Source: Vibrio atypicus (GTDB lineage: Bacteria > Pseudomonadota > Gammaproteobacteria > Enterobacterales > Vibrionaceae). From it: a stretch of 64,000 nt of DNA. The notes under the pieces are model-generated. The model was not told where the DNA came from. It saw only the letters and a list, made by a program, of their open reading frames with translations, and ran no database searches. Shown in pieces: positions 52,967-61,810 of this stretch. The DNA lies in contig NZ_BLID01000004.1 of assembly GCF_009811315.1 (NCBI RefSeq), positions 372,001-436,000 on the forward strand. Reading direction: 5' to 3'. The stretch's first letter is position 1, and each line of letters starts with the position of its first letter. The translations under genes were made by a program, and so were the position numbers.

Positions 52967-53119
52967 CGGTCTATCCCTCTTTTGATGAGCACTTCTATTC
53001 AATAATTTGAGTGCTATGTTTTTTTTTCATCTTTGGCAGTACATCCATCTCCGCCGCAGAAAATTCACGTTATTGTTTGTTTTTGTCGTCATTCTCTAAA
53101 GTGAGGATGACAGAGTTCT

Positions 53120-54766
53120 TTAATCCAAGTAGTCGTAACCTGGAATGGTTAAGAAATTGGTTAATTCATCACTGGTAGTCAGCTTCGCCATTAATTTAGC
53201 GGCTTCTTCAAATCGACCGTCGTTATAACGCTCCTGACCCACTTCCTGTTTTACGACCTCTATCTCTTCAGACAGATAGAGCTCAAACAGTTCGTTGGTA
53301 ACGGTTTGACCGTTATCGAGCGCTTTACCGTGTTGAATCCATTGCCAGATAGAAGCGCGAGAAATCTCTGCCGTTGCGGCATCTTCCATCAAGCCGTAAA
53401 TCGGTACACAACCATTGCCAGAGATCCACGCTTCTATGTATTGCAGCGCAACGCGAATGTTATGACGCATGCCTTGTTCAGTGATGGCTCCATCGCATGG
53501 TGCAAGTAAGTCTTCTGCTGTCACTGGCGCATCTTGACTTCGCGACACATTAAGCTGATTGCTACGCTCACCTAACGCTTGGTCAAACACTGCCAATGCC
53601 GTGTCTGCAAGGCCTGGGTGTGCAACCCAAGTACCATCATGACCGTTGCTTGATTCCAGTGACTTATCGTTATAAACCTTATCAAGCACTTGCTGGTTGG
53701 TTTGTGGGTCTTTCGCTGGGATAAAGGCGGCCATACCTCCCATAGCAAAAGCCCCACGCTTGTGACAAGTTCGGACAAGTAAACGCGAGTACGCATTTAG
53801 GAACGGCTTATCCATTGTCACCACCTGACGATCCGGCAGCACGCGATCGGGGTGTTTTTTCAACGTTTTAATGTAGCTAAAGATATAGTCCCAACGGCCA
53901 CAATTGAGGCCAACGATGTGCTCTTTAAGTGAGAACAGAATCTCGTCCATTTCAAACACGGCTGGCAAGGTTTCAATCAGAACCGTCGCTTTAATCGTGC
54001 CCGTATCTAAGCCAAAGTAGTCTTCGGTAAAGTGGAATACTCTGCTCCACCACTGAGCTTCTGTATGGGACTGCAACTTAGGAATATAAAAATAGGGACC
54101 ACTGCCTTTTTTCAATAACGCTCTGTAGTTGTTGTAGAAATACAAAGCAAAATCAAACAGGGCCCCTGGGATAATCTGACCGTTAAATGTCACGTGTTTT
54201 TCTTTTAGATGTAGGCCACGAACTCGGCAGATTAAAACCGCTGGATCATCTTCCAGCGCATAGTGCTTGCCATTCACCGGGTTGGTATATGAGATGGTTT
54301 CTTCAACGGCATCACGCAAGTTGATTTGACCATCCAGCACTTTATTCCAAGCGGGTGCCATTGAATCTTCAAAATCAGCCATGAACACTTTAACGTTCGC
54401 ATTCAGAGCGTTAATCACCATTTTTCGGTCTGTTGGACCTGTGATTTCTACACGGCGATCTTGTAGATCTTGAGGTATCCCTTGGATCTTCCAGCTTCCT
54501 TCTCGGATATCTTGCGTATCCTCTAAAAAGTCCGGCAGCTCACCAGCATCTATAGACGCTTGCTTCTCTTCTCGAGCAGCAAGCAAACCATCAATGTCAC
54601 TAGCAAACTGTTCACACAGAAGAGATAAAAAGGTTTGGGCTTTAACAGGGAAAATCGCTTGATGTTCTGGCGAAAGGGTACCAGTGACTTCAAGCTTACC
54701 TTCGTTAAGAAGGCTTTCTTGGGCTTCTGTTGTTGTTTTTTCTCTATCTGGTGTGTTGGCAAGCAT
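53120..54766 (-). CDS. aceB: Malate synthase A
   Basis: 548 residues. It condenses glyoxylate and acetyl-CoA to malate. The malate synthase signature with the catalytic Asp region is seen at LKEHIVGLNCGRWDYIFSY, and FMADFEDSMAPAW earlier. The ATG at 54766 has AAGGAA at good spacing; a TTG two codons upstream is also in frame. The 599-bp upstream region holds a HexR-like box. Confidence 0.97.
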   Translation of the reverse strand: MLANTPDREKTTTEAQESLLNEGKLEVTGTLSPEHQAIFPVKAQTFLSLLCEQFASDIDGLLAAREEKQASIDAGELPDFLEDTQDIREGSWKIQGIPQDLQDRRVEITGPTDRKMVINALNANVKVFMADFEDSMAPAWNKVLDGQINLRDAVEETISYTNPVNGKHYALEDDPAVLICRVRGLHLKEKHVTFNGQIIPGALFDFALYFYNNYRALLKKGSGPYFYIPKLQSHTEAQWWSRVFHFTEDYFGLDTGTIKATVLIETLPAVFEMDEILFSLKEHIVGLNCGRWDYIFSYIKTLKKHPDRVLPDRQVVTMDKPFLNAYSRLLVRTCHKRGAFAMGGMAAFIPAKDPQTNQQVLDKVYNDKSLESSNGHDGTWVAHPGLADTALAVFDQALGERSNQLNVSRSQDAPVTAEDLLAPCDGAITEQGMRHNIRVALQYIEAWISGNGCVPIYGLMEDAATAEISRASIWQWIQHGKALDNGQTVTNELFELYLSEEIEVVKQEVGQERYNDGRFEEAAKLMAKLTTSDELTNFLTIPGYDYLD

Positions 54767-55056
54767 ATTCAATTCCTTTCAAGCATATTTTTATTCCGGA
54801 TTACATTTGTAAGTATCAAACAACAATCAAACATCCAAATTAATTGCCATTAATTCCGGTTTTATCTGTGTCTTGGCTCTACTTTCGCCAACCTTGAATT
54901 GGTTTGCAATCTAGACATAAGTCTTATGAGGCCTGCATTTAAGCTATACCAATAAACGTTAGAGTAAAAGGCCTAAAGTAAACAAAACGTTAAATTCAAA
55001 GTTTTGTTCCGTGGCTCACAAGTTGTTGATTTTGATCACCATTACGTAATCACTTA

Positions 55057-55071
55057 CGTAATTAAATTACA
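55057..55071. promoter_or_regulatory. HexR-like operator upstream of aceB
   Basis: CGTAATTAAATTACA differs at one base from the HexR consensus TGTAATTAAATTACA described in gammaproteobacteria. HexR senses KDPG and, in Shewanella, its regulon includes central carbon genes such as the glyoxylate shunt. It lies about 290 bp from the aceB start, compatible with activation. Confidence 0.6.
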
Positions 55072-55211
55072 GTGAAATTAAGTATGTAAAACCGTTTCAA
55101 ACGCACGTTTGATTTTAAAGAAGGGAGTTAAGCCCCTTTGGAAATAAGGCTTAAAAGAGATATGCAACTACAAGGTTAAACGGTGGGTATTTTTTTTACT
55201 GTAAAATTCAC

Positions 55212-55229
55212 ATTGTGAAATTTCACAAT
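55212..55229. promoter_or_regulatory. Perfect 18-bp palindrome (copy 1)
   Basis: ATTGTGAAATTTCACAAT. The core TTGTGAAATTTCACAA is the same motif as the second copy, 43 bp away (about four helical turns). The TGTGA/TCACA spacing of 4 bp is wrong for CRP. Confidence 0.55.
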
Positions 55230-55255
55230 TTAATGAAAGCTTCATCAAAATTTCT

Positions 55256-55271
55256 TTGTAAAATTTTACAA
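55256..55271. promoter_or_regulatory. Perfect 16-bp palindrome (copy 2)
   Basis: TTGTAAAATTTTACAA, matching copy 1 as TTGTRAAATTTYACAA. It lies between the oxyR2 terminator and the aceB control region. Confidence 0.55.
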
Positions 55272-55300
55272 GTTAAAGTTCACCAGCAGAATAAAATGCT

Positions 55301-55330
55301 AAAAAGCACACTAAAACTAGTGTGCTTTTT
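55301..55330. terminator. Terminator of oxyR2
   Basis: AAAAAGCACACTA and TAGTGTGCTTTTT pair perfectly over 13 bases with loop AAAC. T-runs exist on both strands. Confidence 0.9.
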
Positions 55331-55365
55331 AAAGAGGTTCTATCAATCTAGGCTAATACTTATCG

Positions 55366-56271
55366 CTAAAGTAGCTCTGACACCACTTCTGCTAATTGAT
55401 TAAAAGTGTTTACACGAGATGAACTTGGTCGCCAAACCAAGCCAATATGACGGTGCGCTTGTTGTCCAGGGGCATCGACAATGACCAAATTTTGGTTTTC
55501 AATCAAACCATGATCAATCGCCATCTGAGGAATAAATGTTGTTCCCATACCATTCGCTACCATTTGAACTAGCGTATGTAGGCTTGTTGCGGAAAACGGA
55601 TTAATCTTCTCTTTTTCAGTTAACTGACAAGCTGATACGGCGTGCTCCGTCAAACAGTGCTCTTTCTCTAATAGAAAGACAAACTCATTAGGTAGGTCAG
55701 AATAATTGATCGGCGTTCGAATCGCATCCGCTTGATTTTGACTAATGATCATTCGAAATGGATCATTACCAACAATACGACTGTCCATACCATCAATATC
55801 TACGGGTAACGCTAGAATAAGGACATCAAGATCACCGTTGCGTAGTGCCGCTAACAAATTTGTGGTGGTGTCTTCTCTCAATAAGAGGTTAAGCAGGGGA
55901 AAACGCTGGTTTACTTCCTGAACTAAATCGCACAAAAGAAAAGGAGCAATAGTAGGAATACAACCGACTCTTAACTGCCCTTCCATCTCTTCGCCTTGGC
56001 AAAGTCGACCTAATTCAACTAAGTCTTGCCCTTTGGCTAATAATTCGCGCCCTTGCTGAACAACAAGCTCACCAGCTTGAGTAAAAACCAGCGGGCTTTT
56101 CTTATCCTTCTTTTCATATAGAGGGCAACCAATCAGCTCTTCCAGATTCTGGATACCTTTACTTAAGGTCGATTGGCTTACAAAGCACTTTTCAGCCGCT
56201 TCACTAAAATGACGCGTTTCGTGTAAGGTAATGAGGTAATGTAACTGTTTAAGACTAGGCCACTTATTCAT
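55366..56271 (-). CDS. oxyR2: OxyR2-type peroxide sensor (LysR family)
   Basis: 301 residues: N-terminal LysR helix-turn-helix (SEAAEKCFVSQSTLSKGIQNLEE) and a regulatory domain with the redox pair Cys206 and Cys215 (HCLTEHAVSAC), equivalent to Cys199/Cys208 of E. coli OxyR. Residue 204 is Glu where E. coli-type OxyR has Gly (KEHC against DGHC). That Glu is the mark of Vibrio vulnificus OxyR2, reported as hypersensitive to H2O2. Taking the ATG at 56271 reproduces exactly this residue numbering, which supports the start. It is divergent from a peroxiredoxin gene, as oxyR2-prx2 are in Vibrio. Confidence 0.92.
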   Translation of the reverse strand: MNKWPSLKQLHYLITLHETRHFSEAAEKCFVSQSTLSKGIQNLEELIGCPLYEKKDKKSPLVFTQAGELVVQQGRELLAKGQDLVELGRLCQGEEMEGQLRVGCIPTIAPFLLCDLVQEVNQRFPLLNLLLREDTTTNLLAALRNGDLDVLILALPVDIDGMDSRIVGNDPFRMIISQNQADAIRTPINYSDLPNEFVFLLEKEHCLTEHAVSACQLTEKEKINPFSATSLHTLVQMVANGMGTTFIPQMAIDHGLIENQNLVIVDAPGQQAHRHIGLVWRPSSSRVNTFNQLAEVVSELL

Positions 56272-56390
56272 AGAACTATTTATATCTACCAATCAGAAGT
56301 TGACCAAGTTAATGAAATCAGACTTATCGCTTTTTTCGATTAACTTAATCTATTTAATTCGCTTTTTTCCATACTACAATCTGTACTATA

Positions 56391-56407
56391 GTTTGTCCCG
56401 TACAAAC
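56391..56407. promoter_or_regulatory. Inverted repeat upstream of prx2
   Basis: GTTTGT-CCCGT-ACAAAC lies directly after a TACTATAG sequence that could be the -10. It lies about 65 bp before the prx2 start. Candidate operator or leader hairpin; it does not match the four-part OxyR consensus by eye. Confidence 0.4.
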
Positions 56408-56470
56408 AAGGACCAAACCAAAATAACTGTTTCAGGTTTGGAACTAACCATAATTTTTAGGAGCAAAAAA

Positions 56471-57079
56471 ATGGTACTAGTAGGTCGTCAAGCCCCAGAT
56501 TTTACTGCTGCAGCTGTTCTAGGTAACGGTGAGATCGTTGATAACTTCAACTTCGCAGAATTCACTAAAGGTAAGAAAGCGGTTGTTTTCTTCTACCCAC
56601 TAGATTTCACGTTTGTTTGCCCATCTGAGCTAATCGCTTTCGACAACCGTCTAGCTGACTTCCAAGCTAAAGGTGTTGAAGTAATCGGTGTTTCTATCGA
56701 TTCTCAGTTCTCTCACAACGCATGGCGTAACACTGCTATCGAAGATGGCGGTATCGGTCAAGTTAAGTACCCACTAGTTGCTGACGTTAAGCACGAAATC
56801 TGCAAAGCGTACGACGTTGAGCACCCAGAAGCAGGCGTTGCTTTCCGTGGTTCTTTCCTAATCGACGAAGATGGCCTAGTACGTCACCAAGTTGTTAACG
56901 ACCTACCACTAGGCCGTAACATCGACGAAATGCTACGCATGGTTGACGCTCTTAACTTCCACCAGAAGCACGGCGAAGTATGTCCTGCACAGTGGGAAGA
57001 AGGTAAAGCAGGTATGGACGCATCTCCAAAAGGTGTTGCAGCGTTCCTATCTGAGCACGCAGAAGACCTAAGCAAGTAA
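56471..57079 (+). CDS. prx2: 2-Cys peroxiredoxin (Prx2 / AhpC-like)
   Basis: 202 residues. It reduces H2O2 and organic peroxides. The peroxidatic Cys is in FTFVCPSE (about residue 50) and the resolving Cys in GEVCPAQW (about residue 171); the C-terminal tail runs past the latter as in sensitive typical 2-Cys enzymes. The ATG at 56471 has TTAGGAGC upstream; an open frame back to 56300 is intergenic. No ahpF neighbour, so reduction probably comes from thioredoxin or glutaredoxin. Codon use is strongly biased, as for a highly expressed gene. Confidence 0.95.
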   Translation: MVLVGRQAPDFTAAAVLGNGEIVDNFNFAEFTKGKKAVVFFYPLDFTFVCPSELIAFDNRLADFQAKGVEVIGVSIDSQFSHNAWRNTAIEDGGIGQVKYPLVADVKHEICKAYDVEHPEAGVAFRGSFLIDEDGLVRHQVVNDLPLGRNIDEMLRMVDALNFHQKHGEVCPAQWEEGKAGMDASPKGVAAFLSEHAEDLSK

Positions 57080-57193
57080 TTACCTTGCTTAACACGCACC
57101 TCAGCTCAAAGGGTGTGGATGGTTGGACGATATAAAGCTAAAAGCATAAGCGCGAAAAGCGCAACGCCAATCAGTTATAAGTAAAGTCTTAAT

Positions 57194-57225
57194 AAAAAGC
57201 CCGAAGCACTGCTTCGGGCTTTTTT
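57194..57225 (+). terminator. Terminator of prx2
   Basis: AAAAAGCCCGAAGC and GCTTCGGGCTTTTT with a 3-nt loop, T-run included. Confidence 0.93.
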
Positions 57226-57415
57226 ATACCCGGACAAATTAGACGCTATATACATAAAAAGACAACATATCGCTAAAGAGACAAAAAATATCGGCTTACG
57301 GACTTTCTCTAATTCTGCTCTTTAAAGTCGAACACGCTCTCTTTATGATGACTTTAACTTAATATTTGGAAGCGCAAGCAGCGCTTTCTATACGAACACA
57401 ACATGGAGATTCAAC
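57226..57415 (+). other. Region upstream of dapD
   Basis: No gene seen. A small hairpin AAGCGC-AAGCA-GCGCTT (57370-57386) lies 29 bases before the dapD start and should be in its leader. A GGAG ribosome site follows it. Confidence 0.4.
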
Positions 57416-58444
57416 ATGGCTTACTTTTCTCTTGCCTTTGGTAGTGCAACGAAAAACCGCGACGGCAAAATCATTGAAGCGTTTTTTCCAAACCCAGTGC
57501 TTAACCCAGCAGACGCTCTAGTAGAAGCAGTAGCAAAAGTTGCTGGCTACGAGCAAGGTAACCAAGCTATCGAAATCTCTGCTGCGCAAAGTGCAGAATT
57601 AGCAGTAGCATTCGAAGCAAACGGCGATGCAGCAAACGCGTCATTTGCAGCTAAAGCAGCAGAATCTGCGCAGCCACTTGTTCTTGTTGTTCTTGCGACT
57701 GATGAGAAACCAGCATCGGTTGCTGAAGGCTTCCTTAAGCTACAACTGATCTCTAACCGCCTAGTTCAACCACATGGCACTGTACTAGACGGCATCTTCG
57801 GCCTATTACACAACATTGCTTGGACAAACGAAGGCCCTATCGATCTTCCTGAACTGGCTGATCGCCAAATTGAAGCTCGCCTTGCAGGTCGTGCGCTAAG
57901 CGTAGATTGCGTAGACAAATTCCCTAAAATGGTGGACTACGTGGTACCAACAGGTGTTCGTATCGCTGATACTTCACGCGTTCGCCTTGGTGCACACGTG
58001 GGTGAAGGCACTACGGTTATGCACGAAGGCTTCATCAACTTCAACGCGGGTACCACTGGCGTAAGCATGGTTGAAGGCCGTATCTCTGCTGGTGTAGTTG
58101 TGGGTAACGGCTCAGACATCGGCGGTGGCGCTTCTATCATGGGTACGCTATCAGGTGGTGGTACTGTTGTTGTTTCTATCGGTGAAAACTCACTACTAGG
58201 TGCTAACGCAGGTCTTGGTTTCCCACTAGGTGATCGCTGTACTGTTGAGTCTGGTCTGTATGTAACGGCTGGCTCTAAAGTGCGCATGATTGCTGAAGGC
58301 CAAGAAGTTGAAGTCGTTAAAGCACGCGACCTAGCTGGCGTTTCTGACCTTCTATTCCGTCGCAACTCAGTGACTGGTCAGATTGAATGTCTTGCGAACA
58401 AGACTGCAGTTGAGCTAAACAGCGAACTGCACAGCAACAACTAA
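57416..58444 (+). CDS. dapD: DapD, tetrahydrodipicolinate N-succinyltransferase (long form)
   Basis: 342 residues. It succinylates tetrahydrodipicolinate in the lysine/mDap pathway. The C-terminal part is a left-handed beta-helix of hexapeptide repeats (VRIADTSRVRLGAHVGEG, then VVGNGSDIGGGASIMG). Compared with the 274-residue E. coli enzyme the N-terminal domain is longer, as in other Vibrio and Pseudomonas-type DapD. It is a single gene with its own terminator. Confidence 0.95.
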   Translation: MAYFSLAFGSATKNRDGKIIEAFFPNPVLNPADALVEAVAKVAGYEQGNQAIEISAAQSAELAVAFEANGDAANASFAAKAAESAQPLVLVVLATDEKPASVAEGFLKLQLISNRLVQPHGTVLDGIFGLLHNIAWTNEGPIDLPELADRQIEARLAGRALSVDCVDKFPKMVDYVVPTGVRIADTSRVRLGAHVGEGTTVMHEGFINFNAGTTGVSMVEGRISAGVVVGNGSDIGGGASIMGTLSGGGTVVVSIGENSLLGANAGLGFPLGDRCTVESGLYVTAGSKVRMIAEGQEVEVVKARDLAGVSDLLFRRNSVTGQIECLANKTAVELNSELHSNN

Positions 58445-58464
58445 TCTCGATTAATTTGAGAATC

Positions 58465-58492
58465 AAGCCGAGCCATATGGTTCGGCTTTTTT
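58465..58492 (+). terminator. Terminator of dapD
   Basis: AAGCCGA-CC / GG-TCGGCTT with one mismatch and a short ATAT loop, then TTTTTT. Confidence 0.85.
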
Positions 58493-58526
58493 GTATCAAT
58501 ACTTTTTACTCGCAATCGACCATCAT

Positions 58527-59036
58527 TTACCGGCTTGCCTTGACTCGATTCAACATGGATCGCACGCTACCAAGCGCAATCAGTTTATGAAATGGAATAA
58601 TAACAAGCAGATAGAGGTATCCTATCCAACTGTATGTATTGACCAAAGTCGAAAGCGTAAACTGGCCTGGTGCATGTTTAACGACGGAAAGTGACACCTG
58701 CATATGCTTGTCTTGGGTGGTACAAATGATCTCATCGTCAGTCATCATTTCAACCTTATGAAGCCCTACCCCCTGCCCGTGTTGTAAATCTTCAACACTC
58801 AGTTCAGTTTTACTTGCAGAAATAGCAAAGCCCAACGGCGCTACCAACCGATTCCTTAATGCCATGAGCTTTTGAACAATTAGTGGCAAGTGACCAAATA
58901 CATCAATGTAAACTTGACTCGGTGAACGTTGTTGATCAGAGATTTCAAAACTTAAAGCATCACTAAATCCTCGTCTCCGTTGACGTCCTTTTAATCCACT
59001 TGTGTCCGGTATTCCGCCAGTCTGAATTCTACTCAT
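58527..59036 (-). CDS. DUF2867-like protein
   Basis: 169 residues, resembling the DUF2867 family (segments YIDVFGHLPLIVQKLMALRNRLV and IICTTQDKHMQVSLSV; a hydrophobic stretch near the C-terminus, YLYLLVIIPFHKLI). No known activity. Its ATG overlaps the stop of the upstream 65-codon membrane-protein gene (ATGA), so both are made together from the TetR-controlled promoter. Confidence 0.65.
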   Translation of the reverse strand: MSRIQTGGIPDTSGLKGRQRRRGFSDALSFEISDQQRSPSQVYIDVFGHLPLIVQKLMALRNRLVAPLGFAISASKTELSVEDLQHGQGVGLHKVEMMTDDEIICTTQDKHMQVSLSVVKHAPGQFTLSTLVNTYSWIGYLYLLVIIPFHKLIALGSVRSMLNRVKASR

Positions 59037-59230
59037 AGCATCTCCTTGAACAGCTTTTTCAATTCACCCCTTACTTCAGCTCCACCTATAACAGCTAAAA
59101 ACAGCAGAGCACCAGGTACTAAAACGATCATCAATATAGGCCTCAATACGTAGCTAAAGCAGAGCAAAGCTGGGACAAATATCAACCACCGACATAAAAA
59201 CAGTACAACTTCACGAACCAAATATTCCAT
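59033..59230 (-). CDS. Small two-helix membrane protein
   Basis: 65 residues with two hydrophobic helices (about 6-22 and 28-46) and a charged amphipathic tail (GAEVRGELKKLFKEML). The start at 59230 has GGAAGG at good spacing; a frame open 15 codons further upstream is less likely. It is the first gene of a two-gene operon behind a strong sigma-70 promoter with TetR-type operators. No family recognised. Confidence 0.7.
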   Translation of the reverse strand: MEYLVREVVLFLCRWLIFVPALLCFSYVLRPILMIVLVPGALLFLAVIGGAEVRGELKKLFKEML

Positions 59231-59260
59231 CACTAACCTTCCATCTCTAGTTTTTAAAAT

Positions 59261-59305
59261 AATGAGCACGCTCAATTTTATAAATGAGCGCGCTCAATTT
59301 GTCAA
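59261..59305 (-). promoter_or_regulatory. Sigma-70 promoter with two TetR-type operators
   Basis: On the minus strand: TTGACA (59300-59305), exactly 17 bp, then TATAAA (59277-59282). The palindrome TGAGCGCGCTCA (59285-59296) fills the spacer, and a second copy TGAGCACGCTCA (59263-59274) lies just after the -10. Centres are 22 bp apart, two helical turns. Occupied operators would block RNA polymerase fully. Confidence 0.8.
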
Positions 59306-59357
59306 TAAACCAGTGGAAGAGTATTATTCAGATAGAAATATTTTTGATGAGAACGGC

Positions 59358-59885
59358 ATGAGCAAAAGAGAACAAACTCGTGAGCGAATTTTAGTTGCAG
59401 CTTGGCAACTGTTTGAAACACAAGGCTACCAAGAAACGTCGACTCGCCAAATCGCCCGCCAAGCTGGCGTAGCTGATGGAACTGTATTTAGCCACTTTGA
59501 AACAAAGTTAACCATTCTGCGTGAAGGGATGCTAAATCAACTTGCTACGCTTTCTCTGCAATCAAAACAACAGGTGGGTTCATCGGCAGACGATGCCTTG
59601 AAATTGGGTATGCAGTTTGCCAACACCTATTACGGCTATTACTTTTCCAACATTAATTTAAGCCGTGCTCTACTTAAAGAAGTCATCTGGGATATGGACT
59701 ATTATCAATCCTTTAATCAGGCTCTATTTGATACGTCGAACTTACCATCAAACATAGTTGAAAAGATGCCATTAATCTTAGACTGCTACTTTATGACTTT
59801 AATTACCCACCTAAGTCGTTCTGAACCAAGCCTTGAGCTGGCCTTACAAGAACTTGAACAGAAGTATAAATGCTTAATTTCATAA
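59358..59885 (+). CDS. TetR-family repressor
   Basis: 175 residues: an N-terminal TetR helix-turn-helix (RERILVAAWQLFETQGYQET, then TRQIARQAGVADGTVFSHF) and a helical ligand domain with several aromatic residues (YYGYYFSNI; WDMDYYQSF) that may line a hydrophobic pocket. I prefer the ATG at 59358 (MSKREQTRERI); the ATG at 59262 lies inside an operator. It is divergent from the two-gene operon it most likely represses, and shares the operator region for autoregulation. Confidence 0.87.
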   Translation: MSKREQTRERILVAAWQLFETQGYQETSTRQIARQAGVADGTVFSHFETKLTILREGMLNQLATLSLQSKQQVGSSADDALKLGMQFANTYYGYYFSNINLSRALLKEVIWDMDYYQSFNQALFDTSNLPSNIVEKMPLILDCYFMTLITHLSRSEPSLELALQELEQKYKCLIS

Positions 59886-59965
59886 AATGGGTTCGAACGC
59901 GCATTCACTATAGAGAATTCATTACTTTCGATTAACAACTAATTTAACGTTTTATTGACATTTTT

Positions 59966-59980
59966 ATGCTCGAACGCTCA
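59966..59980. promoter_or_regulatory. Candidate GlpR site upstream of glpK
   Basis: ATGCTCGAACGCTCA recurs upstream of glpD as ATGCTCGTTCGCTCA, differing only at the central two bases. It overlaps the terminator of the TetR gene and lies about 140 bp from the glpK start. Confidence 0.4.
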
Positions 59981-59997
59981 TTTTGAGCGTTTTTTTG
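59973..59997 (+). terminator. Terminator of the TetR gene
   Basis: AACGCTCA-TTT-TGAGCGTT followed by TTTTT. It separates tetR from glpK. Confidence 0.8.
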
Positions 59998-60116
59998 TTT
60001 TCGGATTAAATTTTGTATGGAGAATGAAATCTGAGATGGAAAAACTCTCGCACCAAAAATGCCCTTATTGATTCAATTAACTAAAATAGAAATAAGCGAC
60101 CACAAGGATTCTTACC

Positions 60117-61634
60117 ATGACTGAGCAAAAGTACATCGTTGCCTTAGACCAAGGCACCACCAGCTCTCGCGCAGTGATCTTAGACCATGACGCGAACATC
60201 GTAAGTATATCGCAGCGTGAGTTTACTCAAATTTACCCTCAATCTGGCTGGGTTGAACATGACCCACTAGAGATTTGGGCAACACAAAGCTCAACCTTCA
60301 TAGAAACCCTTGCTAAGTCAGGGATCAGCAGTGACCAACTAGCAGCTATCGGCATCACCAATCAGCGTGAAACAACCATTGTTTGGAACAAAGAAACGGG
60401 GAAACCTGTCTACAATGCAATTGTTTGGCAATGTCGTCGCACAGCAGAAATATGTGAAGAGTTAAAAGCGAGGGGGTTAGAAGAGTATGTTCGTGAAAAC
60501 ACAGGCTTGGTACTCGATCCTTACTTTTCAGGCACTAAGGTTAAATGGATCCTAGACAATGTAGACGGGGCTCGCGAGGATGCGGATGCGGGTAAATTGC
60601 TATTTGGTACTGTCGATACCTGGCTAGTCTGGAAGATGACACAAGGCCGTGTTCATGTAACGGACTACACCAATGCATCCCGCACCATGCTGTTTAATAT
60701 CAACACTCTATCTTGGGATCAAAAACTGCTCGACGAAATGGGCATACCCGCTTCGATGATGCCTGAAGTGAAACGCTCATCAGAGGTTTATGGCCAAACC
60801 AATATTGGTGGTAAAGGCGGAACCCGTATTCCGATTGCAGGTATTGCAGGTGATCAACAAGCAGCGCTGTATGGTCAAATGTGTGTTGAAGCAGGTCAAG
60901 CTAAAAACACCTATGGCACCGGTTGCTTCCTACTCATGAACACTGGCCAAGAAAAAGTCACCTCTACGCACGGCTTGCTAACCACACTAGCCTGTGGACC
61001 AACTGGAGAACCAGCATACGCGCTTGAGGGGGCAGTCTTCATGGGCGGCGCTTCCATCCAGTGGTTGCGAGACGAAATGAAGCTTCTCGCTGATGCGAAA
61101 GACTCTGAGTATTTCGCCACTAAAGTCGAGTCATCCAATGGCGTTTATGTCGTTCCGGCCTTCACAGGTTTGGGGGCTCCATACTGGGACGCCTACGCGC
61201 GTGGAACGATTGTTGGCTTAACCCGCGGTGTCAGCTCAAATCATATCATTCGCGCCACCTTAGAAGGCATCGCTTATCAAACCCGCGATGTACTGGATGC
61301 AATGCAGGCGGACTCTGGGATCAAACTGGCTAATTTACGTGTCGATGGCGGAGCAGTAGCCAATAACTTCTTAATGCAGTTTCAGTCTGATGTACTTGAT
61401 ACCGAAGTACATCGACCTCAAGTCACTGAAGTGACCGCACTCGGCGCAGCCTATCTAGCAGGGCTTGCGGTAGGTTACTGGGATAGTGTTGATGAGTTAA
61501 AAAACAAAGCAGTCCTCGATCGCACTTTTGCTCCTCACCATGATGAAGACAAACGTCAGCGTCGTTATAAGGGCTGGAAGAGAGCGGTCAAATGTGCCCA
61601 AGTTTGGGCTGAGATGCACACTGAAGACGATTAA
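60117..61634 (+). CDS. glpK: Glycerol kinase
   Basis: 505 residues of the FGGY kinase family. It phosphorylates glycerol to glycerol-3-phosphate, trapping it in the cell. Motifs: [13 protein letters not shown] at the N-terminus, ITNQRETT, the [13 protein letters not shown] loop, and the FGGY signature region near the C-terminus ([17 protein letters not shown]). No glpF lies upstream; the preceding gene is tetR. A strong terminator separates it from glpR. Confidence 0.97.
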   Translation: MTEQKYIVALDQGTTSSRAVILDHDANIVSISQREFTQIYPQSGWVEHDPLEIWATQSSTFIETLAKSGISSDQLAAIGITNQRETTIVWNKETGKPVYNAIVWQCRRTAEICEELKARGLEEYVRENTGLVLDPYFSGTKVKWILDNVDGAREDADAGKLLFGTVDTWLVWKMTQGRVHVTDYTNASRTMLFNINTLSWDQKLLDEMGIPASMMPEVKRSSEVYGQTNIGGKGGTRIPIAGIAGDQQAALYGQMCVEAGQAKNTYGTGCFLLMNTGQEKVTSTHGLLTTLACGPTGEPAYALEGAVFMGGASIQWLRDEMKLLADAKDSEYFATKVESSNGVYVVPAFTGLGAPYWDAYARGTIVGLTRGVSSNHIIRATLEGIAYQTRDVLDAMQADSGIKLANLRVDGGAVANNFLMQFQSDVLDTEVHRPQVTEVTALGAAYLAGLAVGYWDSVDELKNKAVLDRTFAPHHDEDKRQRRYKGWKRAVKCAQVWAEMHTEDD

Positions 61635-61654
61635 ACCTCCACAGTTAAAATCAT

Positions 61655-61684
61655 AAAGAGCGCGTCTATTCGCGCTCTTTTTGC
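61655..61684 (+). terminator. Terminator of glpK
   Basis: AAAGAGCGCG and CGCGCTCTTT pair over 10 bases with a 6-nt loop, followed by TT and TTGCG. Confidence 0.85.
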
Positions 61685-61810
61685 GTTTCAACACAGATTC
61701 CTTCGACACTCTTCTTCTCACATCGAACAAATTCGCGCACAATAACCCGATATTATTTTCGAATTGGAAGCATTGCATTAGTTCAATGCCCTACCGCACG
61801 GGAGCACGAA

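Larger units (their letters stand above)
54767..55300. other. Long non-coding control region upstream of aceBA
   Basis: No credible gene is seen on either strand. It contains twin TTACGTAA octamers 12 bp apart (55042 and 55054), a HexR-like box at 55057 and two related palindromes at 55212 and 55256. Its length suggests distant activation sites or a small RNA not recognisable by eye. Confidence 0.6.

Noticed and set aside
52970..53040. Plus-strand hairpin AGCACTT/gAGTGCT followed by a T-run between aceB and aceA
   Set aside because: The T-run is on the plus strand while both genes are on the minus strand; it would not terminate aceBA, and no plus-strand gene needs it.
55212..55229. CRP or FNR site
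   Set aside because: TGTGA and TCACA are separated by 4 bp instead of the 6 needed for CRP, and the half-site is not the FNR TTGAT.
56300..56470. 57-codon N-terminal extension of the peroxiredoxin
   Set aside because: It covers the promoter region, and the conserved family N-terminus starts at 56471 behind TTAGGAGC.
58491..58694. 67-codon plus-strand frame after dapD
   Set aside because: It starts at the dapD terminator tail and runs antisense through the DUF2867-like gene without a ribosome site.
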